A stretch of DNA of 30,407 bases from an uncultured Collinsella sp. (GTDB lineage Bacteria > Actinomycetota > Coriobacteriia > Coriobacteriales > Coriobacteriaceae), in NCBI GenBank assembly GCA_900541185.1, contig UQIQ01000021.1, positions 1 through 30,407 on the forward strand, written 5' to 3'. Both the position numbers and the translations under genes were made by a program. A model generated the notes under the pieces. The model searched no databases, had not been told where the DNA came from, and saw only the letters and a list, made by a program, of their open reading frames with translations. Of this stretch, positions 22,959 to 30,356 are shown piece after piece (positions within the stretch are counted from its first letter, which is position 1; each line of letters starts with the position of its first letter).

Positions 22959-24059
22959 TTAGAGGCCGAAGGCGGATAGGATAAGGCCCCAGCCGGCGCC
23001 GATGACGTACATCATGACCAGGAACACGGCGTTTTCACGAGCGCTGCGGTTGGTGCGGAACAGGACAAGATAGCCCACGCCGGCGGAAATGAGCGTGCCG
23101 GCGAGCATCGGCGCCAGCTGTAGCGCGCCCTCCAGGTACAGCTGCGTAATGACCACGCTGGCCGAGCAGTTGGGGATCAGGCCGACGAGTGCCGAGCCCA
23201 AGACGGCGAGCGTCTCGTTGCCACGCAGGAACTGCTCGATCGCGGACTCTCCGAAGGTCTCGAGCACGGCAACTAGAATCAGCGTCACCAGGAAAATAAA
23301 AACCGAAACCTGCACGGTGTGCGAGATCGCGCTGCGGATAATCGACAGGACGGGCGCACCTTCGTGGGAGTGACCGTGGTCGTGCCCATGGCCGTGGTGG
23401 TGCTCATGCTCGCCTGCGTGACCGTGGTCATGGCTGTGTCCGTGGTCGCGCTCGTGTTCATCTTCATCATCATCGCAACCGCAATGGTCGCGCTCGCACA
23501 ACTCGTGGATGTGGTCGGCGCTCACGCCCGCCTCGGCCACTTCATCAATGATGTCGCCCCCGGTATGGTCGTCGTGCGCGCAGTTCACATGAGCCGGATT
23601 GGCAGCGGTCCCCAGCACGGTACGGCGAATCGCCGCATGCGCGCGGGCATTACGACGAAGGCCGCGGATAGCCGCGTCCACGATAAAGCCCGTGACCAGC
23701 GCGATCAGTGCCTTCGAAGCCAAAAGCATCGCCATGGTCTGCACGGGCACCTGCTCGGCGAGCAACAGCGGCAGCATCTCATCGGAGGTCGAGAGGAACA
23801 CGGCGACCAGCGTGCCCAGCGTCACGACACGGCCGGCGTACAGCGTTGCTGCCATGGCCGAAAATCCGCACTGCGGCACAATGCCCAGCAGCGAGCCAGC
23901 CACGGGACCCGCAGCGCCGGCGCGCTTGATAGCGCCGTTGACGCGGTCGCCCGCAACGTGCTCAAGTGTCTCGAGAGCAAGATACGTCACCAACAAAAAC
24001 GGCGCCAGCGAGAGCGTGTCCTTGCCGGCGTCGAGCAGAATATCAATCAGCAAATCCAT
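22959..24059 (-). CDS. His-rich PF11449-type permease, putative manganese/metal exporter
   Basis: This 366-aa membrane protein has two related halves, each with a P-[QN]-C-[GS] motif: GIVPQCGFSAMAATLYAGRVV (about 58-78) and GLIPNCSASVVITQLYLEGAL (about 290-310). This is the PF11449 (DUF2899/ArsP_2-like) putative permease family, often named putative manganese transporter or arsenic efflux protein. Between the halves is a soluble loop (about 160-235) packed with His, Asp and Glu, including C-x-D-D-D-E and many HGH/HDH units, a likely metal sensor or store. About eight to ten transmembrane helices. ATG 24057-24059 has AAAGG rather far upstream. Repeated CCTAG motifs in the divergent promoter suggest metal-dependent control. 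The ion is inferred, not shown. Confidence 0.8.
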   Translation of the reverse strand: MDLLIDILLDAGKDTLSLAPFLLVTYLALETLEHVAGDRVNGAIKRAGAAGPVAGSLLGIVPQCGFSAMAATLYAGRVVTLGTLVAVFLSTSDEMLPLLLAEQVPVQTMAMLLASKALIALVTGFIVDAAIRGLRRNARAHAAIRRTVLGTAANPAHVNCAHDDHTGGDIIDEVAEAGVSADHIHELCERDHCGCDDDEDEHERDHGHSHDHGHAGEHEHHHGHGHDHGHSHEGAPVLSIIRSAISHTVQVSVFIFLVTLILVAVLETFGESAIEQFLRGNETLAVLGSALVGLIPNCSASVVITQLYLEGALQLAPMLAGTLISAGVGYLVLFRTNRSARENAVFLVMMYVIGAGWGLILSAFGL

Positions 24060-24091
24060 GACGGATGGAACCTTTCATGTCTTTCGGCAGC

Positions 24092-24138
24092 ATTGTAAAA
24101 GTCCTAGCGGTCAACTAGGGTATTGTAGTTGTCCTAGG
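24092..24138. promoter_or_regulatory. Direct repeats with CCTAG motifs, candidate metal-regulator sites
   Basis: ATTGTAAAAGTCCTAG (24092-24107) recurs as ATTGTAGTTGTCCTAG (24122-24137), 13 of 16 identical and exactly 30 bp apart, about three helical turns. An inverted CTAGG lies between (24115-24119), and the second copy extends to the palindrome CCTAGG (24133-24138). It lies 33-79 bp upstream of the permease start, in the gap shared with the divergent exonuclease gene. Confidence 0.45.
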
Positions 24139-24231
24139 CGCGATGCCAATAGTTGCCCATGGTAAACTATCATCTCGCCATAACTCAATGCCACCGAGCC
24201 GCGCGACACGGCCCGTCCAAGGAGCAGTTAT

Positions 24232-25200
24232 ATGAACGTTTCACAAGCACTCGAATACGAGCGCCAGCCGTTTATTCCCATGTTTATCTATGGCGATCAC
24301 GGCGCCATGGAGTCCGAGCGCCAGAAGGGCGAGGAGGCCCTTAAGGTGCTCGAAACCGAGTACTTTACCGCCGAGGGCGACCCCAGCTTCGACTTTGCCA
24401 CCGTGCGCGACCTGGCTGACCGCAACCGCGACCTGTGCGACCAGATTGGCGAGGCGCGCCTGCGCAACGTGACGCCCGCGACGCTTTCGCGCGGCCTGTC
24501 CGATGCCGACACCTGCGCTGCCATCGGCAAGATGCAAAAGCGCACCGCCGCGTCCGTTATGCGCGAAATCCGCGGCGACCGCGACGCGCTCGGCGTGGCC
24601 TACGCCCGCAAGCCCATCCAGGGCACCGTGCTCGGTATCGACATCGAGACCACCGGCCGTGCACCCGAGCGCGGTTATATCATCAATGTGGGTTGGGAAA
24701 TCATGGAGCTCACCAGCGACGCCGTCCCGCACGACGCCGAGGCGCACTACTGCGGTCTGCCCGACATCTACCGCGGCGAGGATGTGCCGTTGTCGAATAT
24801 CCACCACATCACCTGGGACGACATCGACGGCAAAAAGCCATTCCGCGAGAACAAGGAACTGCAGAAGCAGCTGCTCAAGCTTATGAAGAAGCACCCGTAC
24901 ATGGCGCACAACGCCGCCTTTGAGGACAGTTGGTTCAAGATCCACCTGGACGGTTACGCCGAGGCACGCCGCGCCGGCAAGATCATCGTCATCGACTCGC
25001 GCCAGATCTGCCGCAGCCTGGATGCCGACGTCCGCTCGCTCCCCCGCGAATCCGCGCCCGCCGCGCTCGAGAACTGGGCGCGCCGCCGTGGAACCCTCGC
25101 CGCCGACGCCAACGAGCAGCACCTGGGCCTCGACGACACCGACCTCATGCTCCGCACGGTTCAGGCCGAGTTCAACCTCAAGAACCTATTCGCGAAATAA
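24232..25200 (+). CDS. DEDDh 3'-5' exonuclease family protein
   Basis: The protein has 322 aa. The exonuclease domain covers about 130-322: D137 and E139 in GIDIETTG (Exo I), H226-N-A-A-F-E-D232 (Exo II) and H297 with D302 in EQHLGLDDTDLM (Exo III). The HxxxxD spacing marks the DEDDh group (DnaQ/epsilon-like). The first ~130 residues are a separate helical region (MNVSQALEYERQPFIPM...REIRGDRDALG) that I do not recognise. ATG follows AAGGAGCAGTTAT. Monocistronic with its own terminator. Likely a DNA repair or RNA-processing exonuclease; substrate unknown. Confidence 0.88.
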   Translation: MNVSQALEYERQPFIPMFIYGDHGAMESERQKGEEALKVLETEYFTAEGDPSFDFATVRDLADRNRDLCDQIGEARLRNVTPATLSRGLSDADTCAAIGKMQKRTAASVMREIRGDRDALGVAYARKPIQGTVLGIDIETTGRAPERGYIINVGWEIMELTSDAVPHDAEAHYCGLPDIYRGEDVPLSNIHHITWDDIDGKKPFRENKELQKQLLKLMKKHPYMAHNAAFEDSWFKIHLDGYAEARRAGKIIVIDSRQICRSLDADVRSLPRESAPAALENWARRRGTLAADANEQHLGLDDTDLMLRTVQAEFNLKNLFAK

Positions 25201-25265
25201 CCGATCCATCTGCGGGAGCGCCTGCCAGGCACAGCGCAATCCGTCTGGGCACACCGACACGCAGT

Positions 25266-25303
25266 AAACTAGGGCGCAGCCTTATGGCTGCACCCTAGTT
25301 TTC
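25266..25303 (+). terminator. Terminator of the exonuclease gene
   Basis: AAACTAGGGCGCAGCC pairs with GGCTGCACCCTAGTTTT (25286-25302) around a short TTAT loop, with one mismatch. It ends in TTTT. Confidence 0.9.
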
Positions 25304-25349
25304 ATCAAAACGAGCAAATACGCGTGCTTCACATAGTCGGCAGGTTGGC

Positions 25350-25378
25350 CCACCTACATTTTTCGAGTTGTTCGGCCA
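25350..25378 (+). repeat. ~29-bp repeat, copy 1 (upstream of the DUF559-like gene)
   Basis: The motif starts CCACCTACATTTTTCGAG and ends TTCGGCCA. It is 27/29 identical to copy 2 at 26979-27007 and related to an inverted copy at 27170-27195. The 25304-25750 stretch otherwise holds no gene I can support; it is AT-richer than the rest. Confidence 0.75.
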
Positions 25379-25750
25379 GCTGAACCACTAGTCAAGGCCC
25401 CTTGAACCGCAATCGAAGCTAAAATCGCCTTAATTTCGCAACCAAGCCCCATAAATCTACCTGAATCAATTCGAATAGGACGTTGCGATCGCACCATTTG
25501 TATAGGATAAGGCCGAATAACTCAAATTATGTTGGTGAGGCATCTGAGCGGTCGGCAAAAACGCTTAGAAGCTACGAATCCGCAACTAAAGTTCATCAAA
25601 AAGGGGCAGCCGGCAGAAACCTCCCCAGCCAAAGCTGCTCCCTCAATACGACAGCTCAAAAACCCACCGTTCGCAGAAGATAAGCCGCGCCCCAATACCG
25701 TTGCCCGAAGTTTCGGGCGTATGCGGCGTCCGCTATGCCATCATGCGCGT

Positions 25751-26959
25751 ATGGGAATCATTCTGTCACATACCACGGCACGCGCTGTATACCAAACAGC
25801 CAACTCGCTCGCAAGCTACGCGACCGGTCCCATACCTATGGAAAAGATCAGGGTGTCTGCGCCGACCACGTCCGACCTGGAAGCGGCACGAGCATGGCTC
25901 AACAGAAAGAATGTCGATTCTGAACGTATCCATGTGCTGACGTTTTCCAATAATGCCAAAAGGCACCGCAAGGGCTGCATCTGCCACTGCACGCGCTATA
26001 CGTTTGATGCAGAAAGCTACCTAGAACTCGAGCCGAACGTCTACATCGTCGATATCAAGCTGTGCGCGTTAGAAGCAACAGCCGACCTCAACCTTTCGGA
26101 GCTCGTTGAGTATTACTTTGAAATCTGCGGCTCCTACGCGCTTGGAACGTCCGACGAAACTCAATATCGCGAGCGCCCAGCCCTAACCAGCGTTGAAGAG
26201 CTCAGAGCCTTCTTTTCAGAGGCACCGGGGTATCGTGGATCTAATAAAGCACTTAAGGCACTTTCTTATGTACGCGAAGGCTGTCGCTCCCCACTCGAAA
26301 CGGCGTTTGTCATGATGCTGACAATGCCCAAGTCAATGGGTGGCTTAGCCATACGCGCTATCAAAACGGATTATCCGATCCCAGTCCCCAAAAGATACGC
26401 CGCCCTAACGCGACGGACGGTTTTCTACCTCGACGCGCTGCTCGAAAATTCGATGACCGATATCGAATACAACGGCTTTTACCACGACGAGCCCGAGCAG
26501 CAATCAATTGACGAGGAGCGCCGAAACACGCTGCGAAACATGGGATATGCCGTTATCACAGTTAGTCGTCATTCATTTTTCAAGCAGTCCGCTTTTAGGC
26601 GGGTCATGGAAGCGATTCGCATTCGCGAGAAGATCTGGCCCGGTCGACTCCCGGATAACTTCGCCATCCTGCAAGAAAATCTTCGTCAATTTGTCTTGCG
26701 GCGCTACTTCGAATACGGTCGCCGCGTCCTGGAGACACTCAAAGAAGAAGAGGCCGCCAAGCGCGAAATTGCAAGCCAATATCCGCAAGCTGATGACCCG
26801 AGCATCAACGATGTGCCCGAACCCGACGACATGCAACACGTCGGGGCCCTTGCTGAGGAAATCAATGGGCCTTGGGAATGCGACATGTTCGCAAAAATCG
26901 ATGAAAACCGCACGGAAGACGACACGATTATTGATCTAATTGAGAATTCGCTCTTCTAA
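25751..26959 (+). CDS. AbiEi-like protein with C-terminal DUF559/Vsr-type endonuclease fold
   Basis: It has about 402 aa from ATG 25751; ATG 25721 is also in frame and neither has a clear ribosome site. The open frame upstream to 25529 looks non-coding. Layout matches actinobacterial AbiEi-like/DUF559 proteins: an N-terminal part beginning IILSHTTARAVYQ, a CHC pair (GCICHCTRYTF), then a helical middle with SPLETAFVMMLTMP. A C-terminal PD-(D/E)XK-like core follows: TDIEYNGFYHDEPEQQSIDEERRNTLRNMGYAVITVSRHSF. The Asp-Ile-Glu there corresponds to the metal-binding D-x-E. A charged tail of about 60 residues ends the protein. Composition is clearly less GC-rich than the neighbours, and the gene lies between repeats, suggesting an acquired unit. 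The proposed role (nuclease, possibly defence) is inference. Confidence 0.6.
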   Translation: MGIILSHTTARAVYQTANSLASYATGPIPMEKIRVSAPTTSDLEAARAWLNRKNVDSERIHVLTFSNNAKRHRKGCICHCTRYTFDAESYLELEPNVYIVDIKLCALEATADLNLSELVEYYFEICGSYALGTSDETQYRERPALTSVEELRAFFSEAPGYRGSNKALKALSYVREGCRSPLETAFVMMLTMPKSMGGLAIRAIKTDYPIPVPKRYAALTRRTVFYLDALLENSMTDIEYNGFYHDEPEQQSIDEERRNTLRNMGYAVITVSRHSFFKQSAFRRVMEAIRIREKIWPGRLPDNFAILQENLRQFVLRRYFEYGRRVLETLKEEEAAKREIASQYPQADDPSINDVPEPDDMQHVGALAEEINGPWECDMFAKIDENRTEDDTIIDLIENSLF

Positions 26960-26978
26960 AGGCGATCTCTGCGGATGT

Positions 26979-27007
26979 CCACCTACATTTTTCGACTTAT
27001 TCGGCCA
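26979..27007 (+). repeat. ~29-bp repeat, copy 2 (downstream of the DUF559-like gene)
   Basis: Same orientation as copy 1, differing at two positions (GAG to GAC, TTG to TTA). It starts 20 bp after the stop codon of the DUF559-like gene. Confidence 0.75.
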
Positions 27008-27169
27008 CCGATGTACCAGATTGGCTGAAGCAATGCTCGATATAACTTTAGATAAAACTGATTCTGCAGGAACTCCCGTAGAGGAAGAACTGATTCTCGC
27101 GGTATTTAACACGATAAAGTACAAATATGAACAGTTCTAATGCTTCTCAAGGTGGCTTTCTTAGCATGC

Positions 27170-27195
27170 TGGCCGAACATCTCGAAATATGTTGG
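27170..27195 (-). repeat. ~26-bp repeat, copy 3 (inverted)
   Basis: TGGCCGAACATCTCGAAA and the following bases are the reverse complement of a diverged form of copies 1 and 2 (shared CGA core and TTCGGCCA end). The stretch 27008-27274 otherwise shows no gene I can support. Confidence 0.6.
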
Positions 27196-27274
27196 CGAAC
27201 ATTGCGTCGATGTCTCCCAACCCACAGAAAATCGCAGAGGCGGCAAGCAGTCATCGAAATTAACGCAAATTGTA

Positions 27275-27334
27275 TTGACATATGAACATACACTCATATA
27301 ATCGGAAGCAAGTTATATGAGCGCATGTTCATAT
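27275..27334 (+). promoter_or_regulatory. Promoter and two ArsR/SmtB operators of the metal-resistance operon
   Basis: TTGACA (27275-27280), 16 bp, TATAAT (27297-27302): a consensus sigma-70 promoter. Operator 1, ATATGA-N8-TCATAT (27280-27299), fills the spacer. Operator 2, with the same arms (27315-27334), lies just downstream of the -10. Binding at either would block transcription, as in metal-released ArsR/SmtB autoregulation. Confidence 0.88.
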
Positions 27335-27348
27335 GAAAGGATATTGCA

Positions 27349-27714
27349 ATGAGCATCCGCGTTGATGAAACGAAACCCGACACCGAGGCCACCGAGCCAG
27401 TGATCCCCACCACCTGCTCGCCCGAGGACCTTCCCGACGAGGAGCTTCTCTACGACCTCGCCGACCTGTTCAAGGTCTTCAGCGACACCACGCGTATCAA
27501 GATCCTTTACGCCCTCATGGGCCGCGAGCTCTGCGTGGCAGACATCGCCGAAGCGACCGAAACCTCGCAGTCCGCGGTGTCGCACCAGCTGCGCACACTC
27601 AAGCAGTCGCACCTGGTTAAATTCCGGCGCGACGGGCGCAATATCCTCTACTCGCTCGCCGACGACCACGTCTACACCATGCTCAACCAGGGCATGAGCC
27701 ACATCTGCGAATAG
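27349..27714 (+). CDS. ArsR/SmtB family metal-sensing repressor
   Basis: This 121-aa winged-helix repressor has its recognition helix region at ADIAEATETSQSAVSHQLRTLKQ (about 64-86). The alpha-5 zinc site of the SmtB/CzrA type is complete: D105-x-H107 and H118-x-x-E121 (ADDHVYTMLNQGMSHICE). ELCVAD with C62 resembles the alpha-3 cysteine site of CadC, and C23 in the N-terminal tail could add a ligand. Zinc, and perhaps cadmium or lead, is therefore the likely inducer. ATG follows GAAAGGAT. It likely represses itself and the two genes behind it through three matching operators. Confidence 0.93.
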   Translation: MSIRVDETKPDTEATEPVIPTTCSPEDLPDEELLYDLADLFKVFSDTTRIKILYALMGRELCVADIAEATETSQSAVSHQLRTLKQSHLVKFRRDGRNILYSLADDHVYTMLNQGMSHICE

Positions 27715-27776
27715 CAGCCAACCACGGTACCAGCGCGGCCTGCACCCAAGCCGCAAAAACGGGAAAGGAACCCACC

Positions 27777-27995
27777 ATGAAAAAGCAGTACAAGCTCGAT
27801 GAGATCGATTGCGCCAACTGTGCGCGCGAGCTTCAGGACGAGCTGGCCAAGCTCGAGGGCGTCAAATCCGTGTCCGTCAACTTTATGACCCAGAAGCTGA
27901 CGCTCGAGGCCGATGACGGCGAGTTCGACGAGGTCCTCGACCGCGTTGTGGAGTTCACCGCCGACGCCGAGCCGGACTGCGAGATCATTCTCTAG
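27777..27995 (+). CDS. Stand-alone heavy-metal-associated (HMA) domain protein
   Basis: The 72-aa protein is one HMA domain, with the metal-binding CxxC in EIDCANCARE (C12, C15). The DCANC form is typical of the N-terminal domains of Zn/Cd/Pb ATPases (ZntA/CadA) rather than of copper chaperones (GMTCxxC). The ATPase gene 100 bp downstream lacks such a domain, so this protein probably supplies it in trans. C-terminal D-C-E offers a further ligand. ATG follows AAAGGAACCCACC. Cytosolic. Confidence 0.92.
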   Translation: MKKQYKLDEIDCANCARELQDELAKLEGVKSVSVNFMTQKLTLEADDGEFDEVLDRVVEFTADAEPDCEIIL

Positions 27996-28016
27996 CCAAG
28001 GTTTACGCCAACCTGC

Positions 28017-28040
28017 AAGGCCGCGCTTGCTGCGGCCTTT
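28017..28040 (+). terminator. Weak hairpin between the HMA and ATPase genes
   Basis: AAGGCCGC (28017-28024) pairs with GCGGCCTT (28032-28039), 7-nt loop, followed by only a short T. Probably a partial terminator. A third operator lies just downstream, so the ATPase may also be started separately. Confidence 0.55.
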
Positions 28041-28052
28041 GCTCGCGAAATT

Positions 28053-28072
28053 ATATGAGCGAATGTTCATAC
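28053..28072. promoter_or_regulatory. Third ArsR/SmtB operator, in front of the P-type ATPase gene
   Basis: ATATGA-N8-TCATAC. Its inner bases GCGAATGT nearly equal those of operator 2 (GCGCATGT), so 18 of 20 positions agree. It lies 23 bp before the ATPase start codon. Confidence 0.82.
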
Positions 28073-28095
28073 ATTCAAATGGGAGGATACGAGTC

Positions 28096-30048
28096 ATGGC
28101 CACCGCCGACCCCAAAAAGAAAAAGAAGAAGCGCAAGAAAAAAGAATCACTCGAGCATAAGCGCAACCGCATCCTGGTAGCGCTGGGCATTTTTGCCGTG
28201 GTGTACGCCCTCGATGAGTTCGGCACCCTTACCGCCGCATTCGGCACCCCGGGCGACATCTACGCCAGCTTTGTGCTGTTCCTCGTGCCGTTTTTGATTG
28301 CCGGCTACGACGTACTGCAAAAGGCATTCAATAACATCCGCCGCGGCAAGGCCTTCGACGAGAGCTTCCTCATGGCCGTCGCGACCATCGGCGCGTTTGC
28401 CATGGTGCTCTTCCCCGATACCGACCCGCACATGGCCGAAGGCGCCGCCGTCATGCTGTTCTACCAGGTCGGCGAGCTGTTTCAGGCGTACGCCGTGGGC
28501 AAGAGCCGCAAGTCGATCAGTGCCATGATGGACATCGCGCCCGACTACGCTAACGTCGAGCAGCCCGACGGCACACTCGAGCAGGTCTTCCCCGATGACA
28601 TCGCCGTCGGCACCGTGATCGTGGTCAAGCCCGGTGAGCGCGTGCCTATCGACGGCGTCATCGTCGAGGGCGAGACACAGCTCGATACCGCCGCCCTTAC
28701 CGGAGAGTCGGTCCCCCGCCCGGCCAAAACTGGAGACGATATCATCAGCGGCTGCATCAACATGACGGGTCTCCTCCACGTGCGCACCACCAAGCCCTTT
28801 GGCGAGTCCACCGTCGCGCGCGTCCTGGAGCTCGTAGAAAACGCTAGTGAGAAGAAGGCACGCACCGAGAACTTCATCACGCGCTTCGCCCGCGTCTACA
28901 CGCCCGCTGTCACCGGCGCGGCCGCGGTACTCGCGCTCGGCGGTGGCTTGGTCACCGGCGCCTGGTCCGACTGGATCCTGCGCGGCCTGACCTTCCTCGT
29001 CGTCAGTTGCCCATGCGCGCTCGTGATCAGCGTGCCGCTCAGCTTTTTTGGCGGCATCGGTGGCGCATCCAAGCTGGGCGTCCTCATCAAGGGCTCTAAC
29101 TACCTCGAGACGCTCGCGGATGTGGACACCGTCGTCTTTGACAAGACCGGCACGCTCACCAACGGCACGTTTTCGGTCGTGGCGGTACACCCCGAGGCAG
29201 GCTATACCGAGCAGTCGCTGCTCGAAGTCGCGGCCCTTGCCGAGTCATTCTCCGACCATCCCATCGCGCAGTCGGTACGCACCGCCTTCCAGGGCGAGCT
29301 CGATCCCAAACGCGTAAGCGACTCCACCAATGACGCGGGCCATGGCGTGACGGCGATTATCGACGGCAAGCGCGTCATCGTCGGCAATGCCAAGATGCTT
29401 GCTGTGGCCGGTATCGAAGCGCCCAATTGCGAGATCGTCGGCACCATCCTCCACGTGCTGGTCGATGATACGTACGCCGGCCACATCGTAATTGCCGACA
29501 CCATAAAGACCGATGCCGAGCAAACGATTCGCGACCTGCACGCCGCCGGCGTCAAGCGCACCGTCATGCTCACGGGCGACCGTGAGGAGGTTGCGGCGTC
29601 TGTAGCCAAGCAACTCGGTCTCGACGAGTTCCACGCGCAGCTGTTACCGGGTGATAAGGTCGAGCGTGTCGAGGCGCTGCTTGCAGCAGAATCGGGCAAG
29701 GGCAAGCTCGCCTTTGTAGGCGACGGTATCAACGACGCACCCGTGCTTACCCGCGCAGACGTTGGCATCGCCATGGGCGCTATGGGCTCGGACGCCGCAA
29801 TTGAGGCGGCGGACGTCGTGCTCATGGATGACAAGCCGTCCAACATCTCCCGCGCGATCCGCGTGGCGCGCAAGACCATGTCGATTGTTTGGCAGAACAT
29901 CATCTTTGCGCTGGGCATTAAGTTGCTGATTCTGGTGCTTGCGGCACTGGGCATCGCCAACATGTGGCTTGCTGTGTTCGGCGACGTGGGCGTGGCGATT
30001 ATCGCCATCCTGAATGCCATGCGCGCGATGGGTGTCAAGAACCTGTAG
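28096..30048 (+). CDS. Zn/Cd/Pb-type P1B-ATPase (metal efflux)
   Basis: This 650-aa protein starts at ATG 28096 (GGGAGG upstream); the frame extending up to 27913 overlaps the HMA gene and is rejected. It begins with a Lys/Arg-rich stretch (about residues 7-16) and has no HMA domain. Order of motifs: TGES (202-205), the CPC membrane motif in SCPCALVIS (304-312), phosphorylation site DKTGTLTNG (349-357), SDHPIAQS (387-394), GDGINDAP (542-549). The last helices hold D630 in FGDVGVAIIAILNAMR, where ZntA has its metal-binding Asp. This fits Zn2+/Cd2+/Pb2+ export from the cytosol driven by ATP. Controlled by the ArsR-type repressor upstream. Confidence 0.94.
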   Translation: MATADPKKKKKKRKKKESLEHKRNRILVALGIFAVVYALDEFGTLTAAFGTPGDIYASFVLFLVPFLIAGYDVLQKAFNNIRRGKAFDESFLMAVATIGAFAMVLFPDTDPHMAEGAAVMLFYQVGELFQAYAVGKSRKSISAMMDIAPDYANVEQPDGTLEQVFPDDIAVGTVIVVKPGERVPIDGVIVEGETQLDTAALTGESVPRPAKTGDDIISGCINMTGLLHVRTTKPFGESTVARVLELVENASEKKARTENFITRFARVYTPAVTGAAAVLALGGGLVTGAWSDWILRGLTFLVVSCPCALVISVPLSFFGGIGGASKLGVLIKGSNYLETLADVDTVVFDKTGTLTNGTFSVVAVHPEAGYTEQSLLEVAALAESFSDHPIAQSVRTAFQGELDPKRVSDSTNDAGHGVTAIIDGKRVIVGNAKMLAVAGIEAPNCEIVGTILHVLVDDTYAGHIVIADTIKTDAEQTIRDLHAAGVKRTVMLTGDREEVAASVAKQLGLDEFHAQLLPGDKVERVEALLAAESGKGKLAFVGDGINDAPVLTRADVGIAMGAMGSDAAIEAADVVLMDDKPSNISRAIRVARKTMSIVWQNIIFALGIKLLILVLAALGIANMWLAVFGDVGVAIIAILNAMRAMGVKNL

Positions 30049-30064
30049 CGTTCGTGGGCTGTCC

Positions 30065-30138
30065 GGCCGGGACCGGGCTTGGTTTTGAAAACGTCCTCGC
30101 GCTGTGGAGTGTTTTCAAAACCAAACCCGGCCCCGGCC
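30065..30138. repeat. Long inverted repeat downstream of the ATPase
   Basis: Arms 30065-30092 and 30111-30138 are 28 bp each with two mismatches and an 18-nt loop, containing GGTTTTGAAAAC / GTTTTCAAAACC. It starts 17 bp after the ATPase stop. It probably ends transcription from both sides, but there is no U run beyond it. Confidence 0.75.
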
Positions 30139-30274
30139 TGCGGTGACGTAGGTGGCAGTTCTTGGGCATCGCTTGCTGGCGGGGTTCCTTTGCTGAAATG
30201 GACTTGGCCGAAAGGACCGCTGGTCCCGGTCGCTGGTTCGCGCTTTGCGCGAACTCCGCGCTACTGGGGGTTCG

Positions 30275-30356
30275 TTAGGATTCCGCCGCTTGGCCCGTCG
30301 CCTCGCCCCGGTTCAGCATCGCCCTCAGTTTCTCGAAGCTTTCCTCGCTCAGGCAG
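30275..30356 (-). CDS. C-terminal tail of an unidentified gene (cut by the contig end)
   Basis: On the minus strand the frame from the contig edge reads CLSEESFEKLRAMLNRG, then EATGQAAES and TAA (30275-30277). Composition looks coding and helical, but 26 residues are too few to name a family. Beyond its stop are two hairpins, 30236-30254 (GGTTCGCGC / GCGCGAAC) and 30214-30226 (GGACC / GGTCC, then TTTC), fitting a terminator for this gene. The stretch 30139-30213 holds nothing I recognise. Confidence 0.4.

Noticed and set aside
25529..25720. Longer N-terminus for the DUF559-like protein
   Set aside because: Residues are basic low-complexity of non-coding type and no ribosome site supports the upstream start.
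26940..27140. 66-aa frame after the DUF559-like gene
   Set aside because: It needs a TTG start inside the previous gene, has no ribosome site, and its N-terminal third is mostly the repeat unit.
27280..27334. Short CRISPR-like array from the repeated ATATGA motifs
   Set aside because: The units are inverted-repeat operators at a promoter, only two here plus one before the ATPase; no spacers or cas genes.
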